The notes beneath the pieces were generated by a model. That model worked only from the letters and a program-made list of their open reading frames with translations, was not told the origin of the DNA and made no database searches. This document shows, piece by piece, positions 6,016 to 11,823 of a stretch of DNA of 14,954 nucleotides. The stretch is taken from NCBI GenBank assembly GCA_039922875.1, contig JBDTDV010000021.1, positions 1-14,954 of the forward strand. The letters are read 5' to 3'. The number at the start of each line of letters is the position of its first letter. Positions within the stretch are counted from its first letter, which is position 1. The translations under genes were made by a program, and so were the position numbers. Origin of the DNA: JBDTDV01 sp039922875. Its GTDB lineage: Bacteria; Actinomycetota; Actinomycetes; Actinomycetales; Microbacteriaceae.

Positions 6016-8097
6016 TCAGCGCGGCTGAGGCGCGAAAGGCTGCGGAAGATAGTGGCGCGGAGGCGGCGCGTCGGCGATTTCGTGCAATGCCGCTACGATT
6101 GCCGCGACATAGACCTTTCCGCCGGCGGACCCTGGATGGATGTTGTCCTCCGCCAGCAGATCCAAGTGCCCGGCGATGGCATGATGCCAATCTGCCACCG
6201 CCATCGTGCGGAACCGCGAGTTGGCGAATGACCACAGCTCGGCGTTGACCCGGGCGGTCCAATCTCGCGGTGCTTGAACGTTGATGAACACGATCTGCCG
6301 CTCTGGACCGGCAATCTGTTGCAAAGCTGCCAAGGTGTCCGGGCTGATCGGGCCATTCGTGCCCAGCCCGATCACGATCACCGGCCGAAGCGTGCCAGCG
6401 GCCGCCCACTCCTGAAGGATGCCCGGAGCGGCATACATCTGCCTGGACACCTTCGCGTCGATGGAGATCCCGGGGAACGCGGCCTGAAGCTCCGGTGCCG
6501 ACGCGAGCATCACCGAGTCGCCCAACGCGACTATCTGGTCTCCGGTGGGCAGCTGTTTCGGTTGTGCCGGGCCAGCACCCGCATCGGTTGACGCCGTCGA
6601 CTCCGATGGATTGGGCGACACCGCCGACTTCGACGATGGATTGGGCGACGCGGTGGGCGGCGCCGCTGGTGGTACCGGTGCTGTCACCGGTGCCGGTGCC
6701 TGGTCCACGGCTCGCTGACCGCGCTCGATCAAGTATTGTGCCGAGGTCGCGCTCGGCGCGGAAACGACTGCCGCGACGGTGCCCGCTGCGCTCAGGCCAA
6801 GGACGACCGCGCCGACCATCGCGACATGCCGCGCGCGGGAAGAGTCGCGCATCCGGTGAATCGCCAGGGCTGCAGCCCGGCGAAACCCGTGCCTGCGGAT
6901 CGGCTGCTCGAGAAAGCGGTATGAAGCCCATGCCACCGTGAGTGTGATCGCCAACGCCGCCGTCCCGATAATCCAGGCCGACCCGGGAGAGCCGGATGCC
7001 GGGACAAACCTTGCCTGCAGCAGCACCAATACCGGCCAATGCCACAGGTAGATCCCATAGGAGCGAACACCTGCTGCGCGAAGCGGCGCCCAGTCCAGCG
7101 CTGTGCCGAGCCAGCGGCTGCGAGTACCGGCCCAAACCAGCACGGCGGTGAACACGCTTACCGCAAAGAGGCCGCCACGGTAGGTGGCCGCCGACTCGTC
7201 GTGCAGGTACCAGGCCGCGCCGGCCAGCGCGACCAGGCTGAGACAGCCCAGTGTTGGTAGCCACACCCGGGCGAACGCCTGCAATCGGTCTTCGCCTGCG
7301 TCCAGGTCAAGCGGTCGCACCTGACGCGCGATCAGCGCGAGCGCAGCGCCCAGAGCAAGCCCAAAGCTGTGCGTATCCGAACCGAAATAGACCCGGGTGG
7401 CATCCACACCCGGTTGGTATAACAGGAACATCGCAACGCCGGATGCGATTGCCAAGAGCGCCACGACTGCGATCCGCATCCGAACGTTGCGTATCAGCAG
7501 CACCGCCAGCAGCAGCAGTGGCCAGAGCAAATAGAACTGTTCCTCCACCGCCAGCGACCACACGTTGCGGAATAGCTCGATCGAGGTAGTGCCGAAATAG
7601 CTGGCGTGCGCACCGATGGAGAGCCAGTTGCTGCTGAACGTCGCTGCCCCGAGCACCTGTCGCCCGATGCCAACCAGCACGTCGCCGCCGATGATCCAGG
7701 CGGCGGAGCAACACAGCAGCACCGCTGTAATCAGCGCCGGGACCAGTCGGCGGACCCGACGCTGCCAGAACCTGCGCAGATTGATCCGCCCGCTTTGTGC
7801 CCACTCGCCGACCAACAGCGTTGTGATCAGGAAGCCGCTGATCACGAAGAAGACGTCTACGCCGATGAACCCGCCAGGAAGCAGATCGGGGAACAGGTGA
7901 TAGGCCAGGACCGCTGCAACCGCCAGGCCACGCAGCCCGTCCAGGCCGGCGAGATGGCGAATCGGCCTAGAAGGGTTCCGGCCCGCGGCGTTCCGCCCCG
8001 AAGCGTTCCGGCCTGCCGCGTTCCGGCCCGAAGCGCGAGCCGTGGTCCCCGACGGCAAGCCGGTGGCATCCGGACGCGATCGGAGTGTGGCAGGCAT
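6016..8097 (-). CDS. Membrane O-acyltransferase (OafA/YrhL family) with C-terminal SGNH hydrolase domain
   Basis: The 693-residue product starts with a Pro/Arg/Gly-rich cytoplasmic stretch containing pentapeptide repeats (22-41). It continues with an acyltransferase-3 membrane domain (about 48-445): HLAGLDGLRGLAV, the conserved His67 in AYHL, GGFIGVDVFFVISGFLITTLL, RRVRRLVPA and NVWSLAVEEQFYLLWP, followed by many hydrophobic segments. A Pro/Ser/Thr-rich linker (466-517) leads to an SGNH domain with GDSV (Ser528), GTNG (579-582) and DNIH (Asp651, His654). The family moves acyl groups, usually acetyl, across the membrane onto surface polysaccharide, peptidoglycan or glycolipid; the acceptor here is unknown. 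I chose the ATG at 8097 because the long upstream extension of the frame is the antisense of truA. The gene is convergent with the GNAT gene and divergent from truA (79 bp). Confidence 0.9.
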   Translation of the reverse strand: MPATLRSRPDATGLPSGTTARASGRNAAGRNASGRNAAGRNPSRPIRHLAGLDGLRGLAVAAVLAYHLFPDLLPGGFIGVDVFFVISGFLITTLLVGEWAQSGRINLRRFWQRRVRRLVPALITAVLLCCSAAWIIGGDVLVGIGRQVLGAATFSSNWLSIGAHASYFGTTSIELFRNVWSLAVEEQFYLLWPLLLLAVLLIRNVRMRIAVVALLAIASGVAMFLLYQPGVDATRVYFGSDTHSFGLALGAALALIARQVRPLDLDAGEDRLQAFARVWLPTLGCLSLVALAGAAWYLHDESAATYRGGLFAVSVFTAVLVWAGTRSRWLGTALDWAPLRAAGVRSYGIYLWHWPVLVLLQARFVPASGSPGSAWIIGTAALAITLTVAWASYRFLEQPIRRHGFRRAAALAIHRMRDSSRARHVAMVGAVVLGLSAAGTVAAVVSAPSATSAQYLIERGQRAVDQAPAPVTAPVPPAAPPTASPNPSSKSAVSPNPSESTASTDAGAGPAQPKQLPTGDQIVALGDSVMLASAPELQAAFPGISIDAKVSRQMYAAPGILQEWAAAGTLRPVIVIGLGTNGPISPDTLAALQQIAGPERQIVFINVQAPRDWTARVNAELWSFANSRFRTMAVADWHHAIAGHLDLLAEDNIHPGSAGGKVYVAAIVAALHEIADAPPPRHYLPQPFAPQPR
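7971..8040 (-). repeat. 15-bp in-frame tandem repeat encoding A(A/S)GRN pentapeptides
   Basis: On the + strand, units start at 7981, 7996, 8011 and 8026, with a partial unit at 7971-7980, each close to GCCCGAAGCGTTCCG. They encode four successive A(A/S)GRN pentapeptides (residues 22-41) near the N-terminus of the acyltransferase. Copy number could vary without breaking the frame. Confidence 0.85.
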
Positions 8098-8163
8098 GGG
8101 AAGAAGAGGCAAGGCGCTCAACGATATCAAGAGCGGCGAACGCTCGGCAGATGACTCGCGCGC

Positions 8164-8169
8164 TACGCT
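8164..8169 (+). promoter_or_regulatory. -10-like element of a putative leaderless truA promoter
   Basis: TACGCT is followed by 7 nt and then GTG at 8177. No Shine-Dalgarno is present, and no convincing -35 is seen. It lies in the 79-bp region divergent to the acyltransferase gene and supports the GTG at 8177 as the truA start. Confidence 0.45.
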
Positions 8170-8176
8170 GACGACC

Positions 8177-9076
8177 GTGACCCTACTGACCAGCCCGGAT
8201 GCCGTGCCGACAGAAGCGGTCACCCGGATCCGCCTGGACATCGCGTACGAGGGCACGCAGTTTAACGGCTGGTCCCGGCAGCCGGGCCAGCGCACCGTGC
8301 AAGGCGAAATCGAGGCGGCCCTGGCGATGATCTTCAGCCGGCACGGCCCGGCACCAACCCTTGTGGTGGCGGGGCGAACGGATGCCGGAGTGCACGCCAC
8401 CGGACAGGTTGCACACCTCGACCTGGCGCCGGCACAGATTGCGAGTGTCTTGCGAGCCAGGGGGAATACGCCGGTGCCCGCCGACGCCGGCGCCGGCGTG
8501 CAACGACGGCTGAACGGCATCCTCGGTCCGTACTCCGATGTGGTGATTGCCGGCGCGATGCTGGCCCCGCCCGGGTTCAACGCCCGATTCTCGGCACTGT
8601 GGCGCCGATATGAGTACCGGATCACCGATCAGCTTGCCCGGCATGACCCCAGACGTCGCCGCTTCGCCGCTGCGCTGCCGGTTTCCCTTGAGGTGGGGCC
8701 GATGGATGCCGCCGCCCGTGAGCTCGTCGGCCTGCACGACTTCGCCGCGTTCTGCAAACCCCGCGAGGGTGCGACCACGATCAGGATGCTGCAGGACTTC
8801 CGCTGGAGCCGAGATGAGGAGGGTGTGATCGTCGGCAGCGTCCGCGCCGACGCGTTCTGCCACAACATGGTTCGCGCGCTGGTCGGCGCCTGCGTGGCGG
8901 TCGGCGAGAGGAAGCTGCAACCGGATCAGCCCGCCCGACTCCGCGACGAACTGCTGCGCACGAACAAGTTCCGGGTGATGCCAGCCCGCGGGCTCACTCT
9001 GGTGGAGGTGGCCTACCCCGAGGGGACTGCCCTGGCCGAGCGGGCAGCCCGCACCCGCGCGCGCCGCATGCTGTAG
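8177..9076 (+). CDS. truA: tRNA pseudouridine(38-40) synthase
   Basis: TruA isomerises uridines 38, 39 and 40 in the anticodon arm of many tRNAs. The 299-residue product shows the N-terminal IRLDIAYEGTQFNGWSRQPG, the catalytic motif AGRTDAGVHA with Asp69, FNARFSALWRRYEYRI, and the C-terminal DAFCHNMVRALVG and RGLTLVEVAYP. An insertion of about 15 residues (RGNTPVPADAGAGVQ) follows the first half of the fold. The reading frame is open back to 8042, and an ATG at 8096 is also in frame. Both would run into the acyltransferase start region, and GTG 8177 has a -10-like hexamer 7 nt upstream and gives a normal-length N-terminus. truA usually follows rplQ in actinobacteria; here two genes intervene. 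Confidence 0.95.
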   Translation: MTLLTSPDAVPTEAVTRIRLDIAYEGTQFNGWSRQPGQRTVQGEIEAALAMIFSRHGPAPTLVVAGRTDAGVHATGQVAHLDLAPAQIASVLRARGNTPVPADAGAGVQRRLNGILGPYSDVVIAGAMLAPPGFNARFSALWRRYEYRITDQLARHDPRRRRFAAALPVSLEVGPMDAAARELVGLHDFAAFCKPREGATTIRMLQDFRWSRDEEGVIVGSVRADAFCHNMVRALVGACVAVGERKLQPDQPARLRDELLRTNKFRVMPARGLTLVEVAYPEGTALAERAARTRARRML

Positions 9077-9136
9077 CTTAGGTGTTCCCGCCGCGGCCAC
9101 GGTACCCCCGCCGCGGCGACGGTCCGTGCGTGCGCC

Positions 9137-9201
9137 GAATTCAGGATCAGGCCGGCAGCCAGGGCGAAGAAGCCGTTCCAGGCCGATTTCATCCTGAATT
9201 C
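9137..9201. repeat. 65-bp inverted-repeat element, copy 1
   Basis: The perfect arms GAATTCAGGAT (9137-9147) and ATCCTGAATTC (9191-9201) enclose 43 nt. A second element of exactly the same length with the same 10-bp outer arms is at 10451-10515. Both share GAATTCAGGANCAG at the left and TTCATCCTGAATTC at the right, while the centres differ. This fits a REP- or MITE-like family, and in RNA the element would form a long hairpin that could end truA transcription. No transposase is present. Confidence 0.85.
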
Positions 9202-9216
9202 TGCTCGGCCAGGGAC

Positions 9217-9425
9217 GGAGGGCCGGGGCCTCCGGGGGCCGCCAGGGTTCGGGCTGAGGCTGGGGAGGGGCCGGGGGCCGCCGGGGGCCGAGGCAGGGGC
9301 CGGGTCTGGAGGCGGGGGGCGGCGGGCCGGGCGGGAAGCTGGAGCCGGGCTGGAGGCTGGGGCTAGCCGCCGGGGGCCAGGGCCCGGGGCGGGGCCGGAG
9401 GCTGGGGCCCTGGGGGGCGGGGCTG
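9217..9425 (+). other. G-run tract with several canonical G-quadruplex motifs
   Basis: The + strand carries dense runs of 3-6 G. At least three stretches fit G3+N1-7: 9262-9287 (runs of 4, 4, 5, 5), 9314-9335 (6, 3, 3, 3) and 9372-9394 (5, 3, 4, 4). The strand asymmetry (G on the coding strand of both flanking genes) is strong. GGAGGCTGGGGC is repeated within the tract. Folding in vivo is not shown. Confidence 0.75.
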
Positions 9426-9467
9426 GCGACGCCGGCGACGCGACGGCATCCGCTGATCCACGACCGT

Positions 9468-9503
9468 TGTGCACAGGCGATGGCCGCACCGATCTATGCA
9501 CAG
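9468..9503 (+). promoter_or_regulatory. Direct repeats TRTGCACAG upstream of the AbiEi/DUF559-type gene, possible operator
   Basis: TGTGCACAG (9468-9476) and TATGCACAG (9495-9503) lie 27 bp apart, ending 49 bp before the chosen start. The downstream protein has an N-terminal winged-helix-like domain of the AbiEi type, a family in which autoregulation is known, so an operator is possible. The first copy also resembles a DnaA box (one mismatch to TTGTCCACA). Confidence 0.3.
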
Positions 9504-9552
9504 ATTAACGGGTTTCCGTCGACGTCGTCGGATGCGGCACCACCCTAGTCGG

Positions 9553-10443
9553 ATGGATTCGGTTGAGAATGTCCTCGCTCACCTCGGTGGGGTTGCTACC
9601 GGGTCTTCGGTGATGGCCGTTGGCCTCTCGAAGCGCGCCCTCGCTGAGGGTGTTCGCACGCGCCGAATTCGGCGCGTGCGTCAGGGGTGGTACGCACTAC
9701 CGGATGCCCCGCCCGAGATCGTCGCGGCCGTTCGGGTCGGCGGCGCGCTGACCAGTGTGTCGGCTGCCCGTCACTATGGCTTGTGGGCGTTGGACGACGC
9801 CCGCCTGCATGTGGCGGTCCCGCGGAACGCTTCCCGGCTGCGATCGCCGCGTTCCCCGCTGGTCAGATTGGCCGATGCCGAGCCGCACGATGTCTGCCTT
9901 CATTGGCGTCGGCCATCGCACACCATGCCGATCGCAGTTGCGCCCATGGTTGCCGCGCTGTTGCACGTCATCGACTGCCAGGCCCAAGAGCGCGCCGTCG
10001 CGATCATCGACTCGGCGCTGAACGGTGCACGCGTGCTGCCGGAGCAACTGCGCGCCGCTGCGCAGCCACTGGCATCCCGATATTTGCAGACCCTGGATCA
10101 GTGCGACCCGGCGAGTCAGTCCGGCACCGAGACTCTGGTGCGCCTTCGGCTGCGCCGGCTCGGTATCGGGTTACGCAGCCAAGTCCAAATCCGGGGCGTC
10201 GGCAGAGTCGACCTGCTGGTCGGTGACCGCTTGGTCATCGAATGCGACAGCCACGAATTCCATGACGGTGCGGTGGCGTCGCAGCGCGACTACGACCGGG
10301 ATCTGGCGCTGGTGGCGATGGACTATCTGGTTCTCCGCCTGAACTACCGGCAGATCGTGCACGAGTGGGATCGCGTCGAGCACGTCATTCTCGGCCTGAT
10401 CGCACGCCGTCGGCACCTTCGTCCCGCCCCGCTTCCGCGGTAG
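9553..10443 (+). CDS. AbiEi-type N-terminal domain / DUF559 nuclease-like protein
   Basis: The 296-residue protein fits a common actinobacterial architecture. An N-terminal winged-helix region resembles AbiEi-type antitoxins (about 1-90: SKRALAEGVRTRRIRRVRQGWYALP, then VGGALTSVSAARHYGLWAL and LHVAVP). A C-terminal DUF559 domain (about 195-290) is related to very short patch repair/restriction-type nucleases, with GVGRVDLLVGDRLVIECDSHEFHD giving Asp220, Glu230 and Asp232 as the likely metal site, then DYDRDLALVAMDYLVLRLNY. Role unknown; a DNA-cleaving or defence function is an inference. No adjacent toxin gene (AbiEii) is seen. I chose the ATG at 9553 because the frame upstream (open from GTG 9469) is Arg/His-rich and unlike family N-termini. 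ATG 9532 is an alternative. No clear Shine-Dalgarno is seen. The gene is flanked by the two 65-bp elements and is the obvious accessory gene of the window. Confidence 0.8.
   Translation: MDSVENVLAHLGGVATGSSVMAVGLSKRALAEGVRTRRIRRVRQGWYALPDAPPEIVAAVRVGGALTSVSAARHYGLWALDDARLHVAVPRNASRLRSPRSPLVRLADAEPHDVCLHWRRPSHTMPIAVAPMVAALLHVIDCQAQERAVAIIDSALNGARVLPEQLRAAAQPLASRYLQTLDQCDPASQSGTETLVRLRLRRLGIGLRSQVQIRGVGRVDLLVGDRLVIECDSHEFHDGAVASQRDYDRDLALVAMDYLVLRLNYRQIVHEWDRVEHVILGLIARRRHLRPAPLPR
9655..9680. repeat. Perfect 26-bp palindrome inside the DUF559-type coding sequence
   Basis: The sequence from 9655 to 9680 is its own reverse complement, with no spacer, centred on GAATTC (9665-9670) and with half-site CGCACGCGCCGAA. 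It encodes Arg35 to Arg43 (RTRRIRRVR), the basic stretch of the winged-helix region. The GCCGAATTC core is shared with the left ends of both 65-bp elements. Confidence 0.95.
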
Positions 10444-10450
10444 TCGTGCC

Positions 10451-10515
10451 GAATTCAGGAGCAGCCACCCGCTTCGGGGCGTTGACGCCCCGGCACCGTG
10501 GTTCATCCTGAATTC
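10451..10515. repeat. 65-bp inverted-repeat element, copy 2
   Basis: The arms GAATTCAGGA (10451-10460) and TCCTGAATTC (10506-10515) enclose 45 nt, with nested pairing CCAC/GTGG (10465-10468, 10498-10501) and a GGGGCG-TTGA-CGCCCC hairpin (10476-10491). The whole element can fold as one long stem. It starts 7 nt after the stop of the DUF559-type gene, so it may also end that transcript. Same length and arm sequence as 9137-9201, in direct orientation. Confidence 0.85.
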
Positions 10516-10562
10516 AGGCCGGATGCCGGATGCCGGACCACCGACACGGACCACGCCCCGCT

Positions 10563-10668
10563 CCGGGAGCCCGCCGGAGCCTGAGCTTGCTGCGCCGGGA
10601 GCCCGCCGGAGCCTGAGCTTCTGCGCCGGGAGCCCACCTGAGCTAGGAGCCCGCTGAGCTTGCTGAAG
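10563..10668 (+). repeat. Direct-repeat cluster with GGAGCCTGAGCTT core
   Basis: Two near-identical units (10563-10594, 32 bp; 10595-10625, 31 bp) begin CCGGGAGCCCGCCGG and end in GAGCTT plus CTGCG. Degenerate units follow at 10626-10644 and 10645-10668. The last contains GCTGAGCTTGCTGAAG, matching the repeat at 1738-1765 read on the other strand. The -35-like hexamer of the rplM promoter lies at its end. Confidence 0.8.
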
Positions 10669-10689
10669 TGGCCGCCGATCGCGTAAGCT
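10660..10689 (+). promoter_or_regulatory. Putative rplM promoter
   Basis: TTGCTG (10660-10665) and TAAGCT (10684-10689) are 18 bp apart. A start near 10696 would give a leader of about 125 nt before rplM. The -35 lies inside the last unit of the direct-repeat cluster. Confidence 0.45.
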
Positions 10690-10746
10690 AATCCCTTGGT
10701 GTCTGCGCATCACGTGCAACATCCGAAGTTGAGCCCTCCACTGTTT

Positions 10747-10791
10747 GCGTTCCGAATCAGGAACACACGACCGAGCGGGATTCACGAACGC
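10747..10791 (+). promoter_or_regulatory. rplM leader with two mutually exclusive stem-loops
   Basis: GCGTTC (10747-10752) plus GAATC (10754-10758) can pair with GATTC (10779-10783) plus GAACGC (10786-10791), an 11-bp stem with a small internal loop and a 20-nt terminal loop. Alternatively GTTCC (10749-10753) pairs with GGAAC (10760-10764). The two folds share bases and cannot coexist. The structure ends 29 nt before the rplM start. L13 autoregulation through the rplM leader is known in E. coli; an analogous role here is an inference. Confidence 0.45.
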
Positions 10792-10820
10792 CTCATTTCG
10801 ACAAAGAAAGCACCACTATT

Positions 10821-11267
10821 GTGACGCGCACCTATTCCCCCAAGGCAAGCGAGATCCAGCGTGACTGGGTCATCATCGACGCGACCGACGTCGTGCTCGG
10901 CCGTCTCGCCAGCCACGCCGCGACGATCCTTCGCGGCAAGAACAAGCCGACATTCGTCCCGCATATGGACACCGGCGACTTCGTCATCATCATCAACGCC
11001 GAGAAGATCGCCCTCACCGGCGCCAAGCTCGATCAGAAGCGGGCTTACCGTCACTCCGGCTACCCGGGTGGGCTCAGCTCGATGTCGTACGCAGAGCTCC
11101 TGGAGAAGAACCCGGTCCGCGCCGTAGAGAAGGCGATCCGGGGGATGCTCCCGAAGAACTCGGTTGGTCGTGCCCAGCTGACCAAACTCAAGGTGTACAC
11201 CGGAAGCGAGCACCCGCACGCCGCTCAGCAGCCTAAGCCGTACACCTTCACTCAGGTCGCTCAGTAG
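10821..11267 (+). CDS. rplM: 50S ribosomal protein L13
   Basis: L13 is an early-assembly protein of the large subunit that binds 23S rRNA. The 148-residue product is full length and shows WVIIDATDVVLGRLASHAATILRGK, the HMDTGDFVIIINAEKI segment, YRHSGYPGG and the LEKNPVRAVEKAIRGMLPKN helix, with the usual C-terminal region GSEHPHAAQQP. Translation starts at GTG; the upstream purine stretch AAGAAAG (10804-10810), 10 nt away, is a weak Shine-Dalgarno. rpsI follows after 49 nt, the classical rplM-rpsI pair. The unusually long structured leader is described separately. Confidence 0.98.
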   Translation: MTRTYSPKASEIQRDWVIIDATDVVLGRLASHAATILRGKNKPTFVPHMDTGDFVIIINAEKIALTGAKLDQKRAYRHSGYPGGLSSMSYAELLEKNPVRAVEKAIRGMLPKNSVGRAQLTKLKVYTGSEHPHAAQQPKPYTFTQVAQ

Positions 11268-11316
11268 CGCCGGACCATTCGACTTCTCGACTCAAATACA
11301 AAGGATTCCAACCATC

Positions 11317-11799
11317 GTGGCGAAAATCGCAGATTCCATCGAGGCTCCAGAGAGCTTCACGACACAGACCCCCACCGAGACGGCGCCGAAGGCTCCTCGC
11401 GCCGTGCTGAGCGTGCCCGGCGCTGCAGTCGGCCGTCGTAAGCAGGCCATTGCCCGGGTGCGACTGATCCCCGGGTCCGGCACCATCACGGTGAACGGTC
11501 GCGAACTCGCGGACTACTTCCCCAACAAGTTGCACCAGCAGCTGATCACCGACCCGTTCAAGGTGCTCGACCTGATCGGCGGGTATGACGTGATCGCGCG
11601 GATCACCGGCGGCGGCCCGTCCGGCCAGGCGGGAGCCCTGCGCCTGGGCATCTCCCGGTCGCTGAACCAAATCGACGAAGAGAACAACCGCGCCACCTTG
11701 AAGAAGGCTGGCTTCCTCAGCCGCGATGCGCGAGTCAAGGAGCGCAAGAAGGCCGGCCTGAAGAAGGCCCGCAAGGCACCTCAGTTCTCCAAGCGCTAG
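11317..11799 (+). CDS. rpsI: 30S ribosomal protein S9 with N-terminal extension
   Basis: S9 sits in the small-subunit head and its C-terminal tail touches the anticodon stem of P-site tRNA. The core begins near residue 37 (GRRKQAIARVRLIPGSGTITVNGRELADYF) and includes ITGGGPSGQAGALRLGISRSL, DARVKERKKAGLKKARKAPQFSKR and the terminal Lys-Arg that reaches the tRNA. About 35 extra N-terminal residues, rich in Glu, Thr, Pro and Ala, precede it, as is common in actinobacteria (160 residues versus about 130 in E. coli). It starts at GTG, with AAAGGA (11300-11305) 11 nt upstream, a rather long spacing. glmM follows after 24 nt. Confidence 0.97.
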   Translation: MAKIADSIEAPESFTTQTPTETAPKAPRAVLSVPGAAVGRRKQAIARVRLIPGSGTITVNGRELADYFPNKLHQQLITDPFKVLDLIGGYDVIARITGGGPSGQAGALRLGISRSLNQIDEENNRATLKKAGFLSRDARVKERKKAGLKKARKAPQFSKR

Positions 11800-11810
11800 T
11801 CGCGACGATT

Positions 11811-11816
11811 TAGACT
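11811..11816 (+). promoter_or_regulatory. -10-like element of a putative leaderless glmM promoter
   Basis: TAGACT is followed by 7 nt and then ATG at 11824. There is no Shine-Dalgarno in the 24-bp rpsI-glmM gap and no clear -35. glmM may thus be both cotranscribed with rpsI and separately started. Confidence 0.45.
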
Positions 11817-11823
11817 GCGGTCT

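Larger units (their letters stand above)
9077..9552. other. 476-bp non-coding region between truA and the AbiEi/DUF559-type gene
   Basis: I see no convincing gene. It holds a 20-bp-period direct repeat (CCCGCCGCGGCCACGGT at 9087-9103 and CCCGCCGCGGCGACGGT at 9107-9123), a 65-bp inverted-repeat element, a G-run tract, and two direct copies of TRTGCACAG. The open frame at 9082-9366 is low-complexity Gly/Arg/Ala sequence produced by the G-rich tract. Confidence 0.75.
10444..10820. other. 377-bp non-coding region upstream of rplM
   Basis: No gene is seen. It holds the second 65-bp element, a 31-32-bp direct-repeat cluster, a putative rplM promoter and a leader with two competing hairpins. Details are in the separate entries. 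Confidence 0.75.

Noticed and set aside
5294..7264. Long antisense open frame of 656 codons across the GNAT and acyltransferase genes
   Set aside because: It has no recognisable domain, crosses two well-supported genes, and is the kind of stop-free frame that high-GC codon use creates.
8042..8176. Upstream extension of truA to 8042, or to ATG 8096
   Set aside because: The added residues are not TruA-like, and they overlap the divergent acyltransferase start region. GTG 8177 has a -10-like hexamer at the right spacing.
8098..8625. Upstream extension of the acyltransferase frame to 8625
   Set aside because: The extra 176 residues are antisense to truA and lack features of the family; the ATG at 8097 gives a sensible N-terminus.
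9082..9366. Open frame of 94 codons after truA
   Set aside because: A low-complexity Gly/Arg/Ala translation of the 65-bp element and G-run tract; no ribosome binding site or family.
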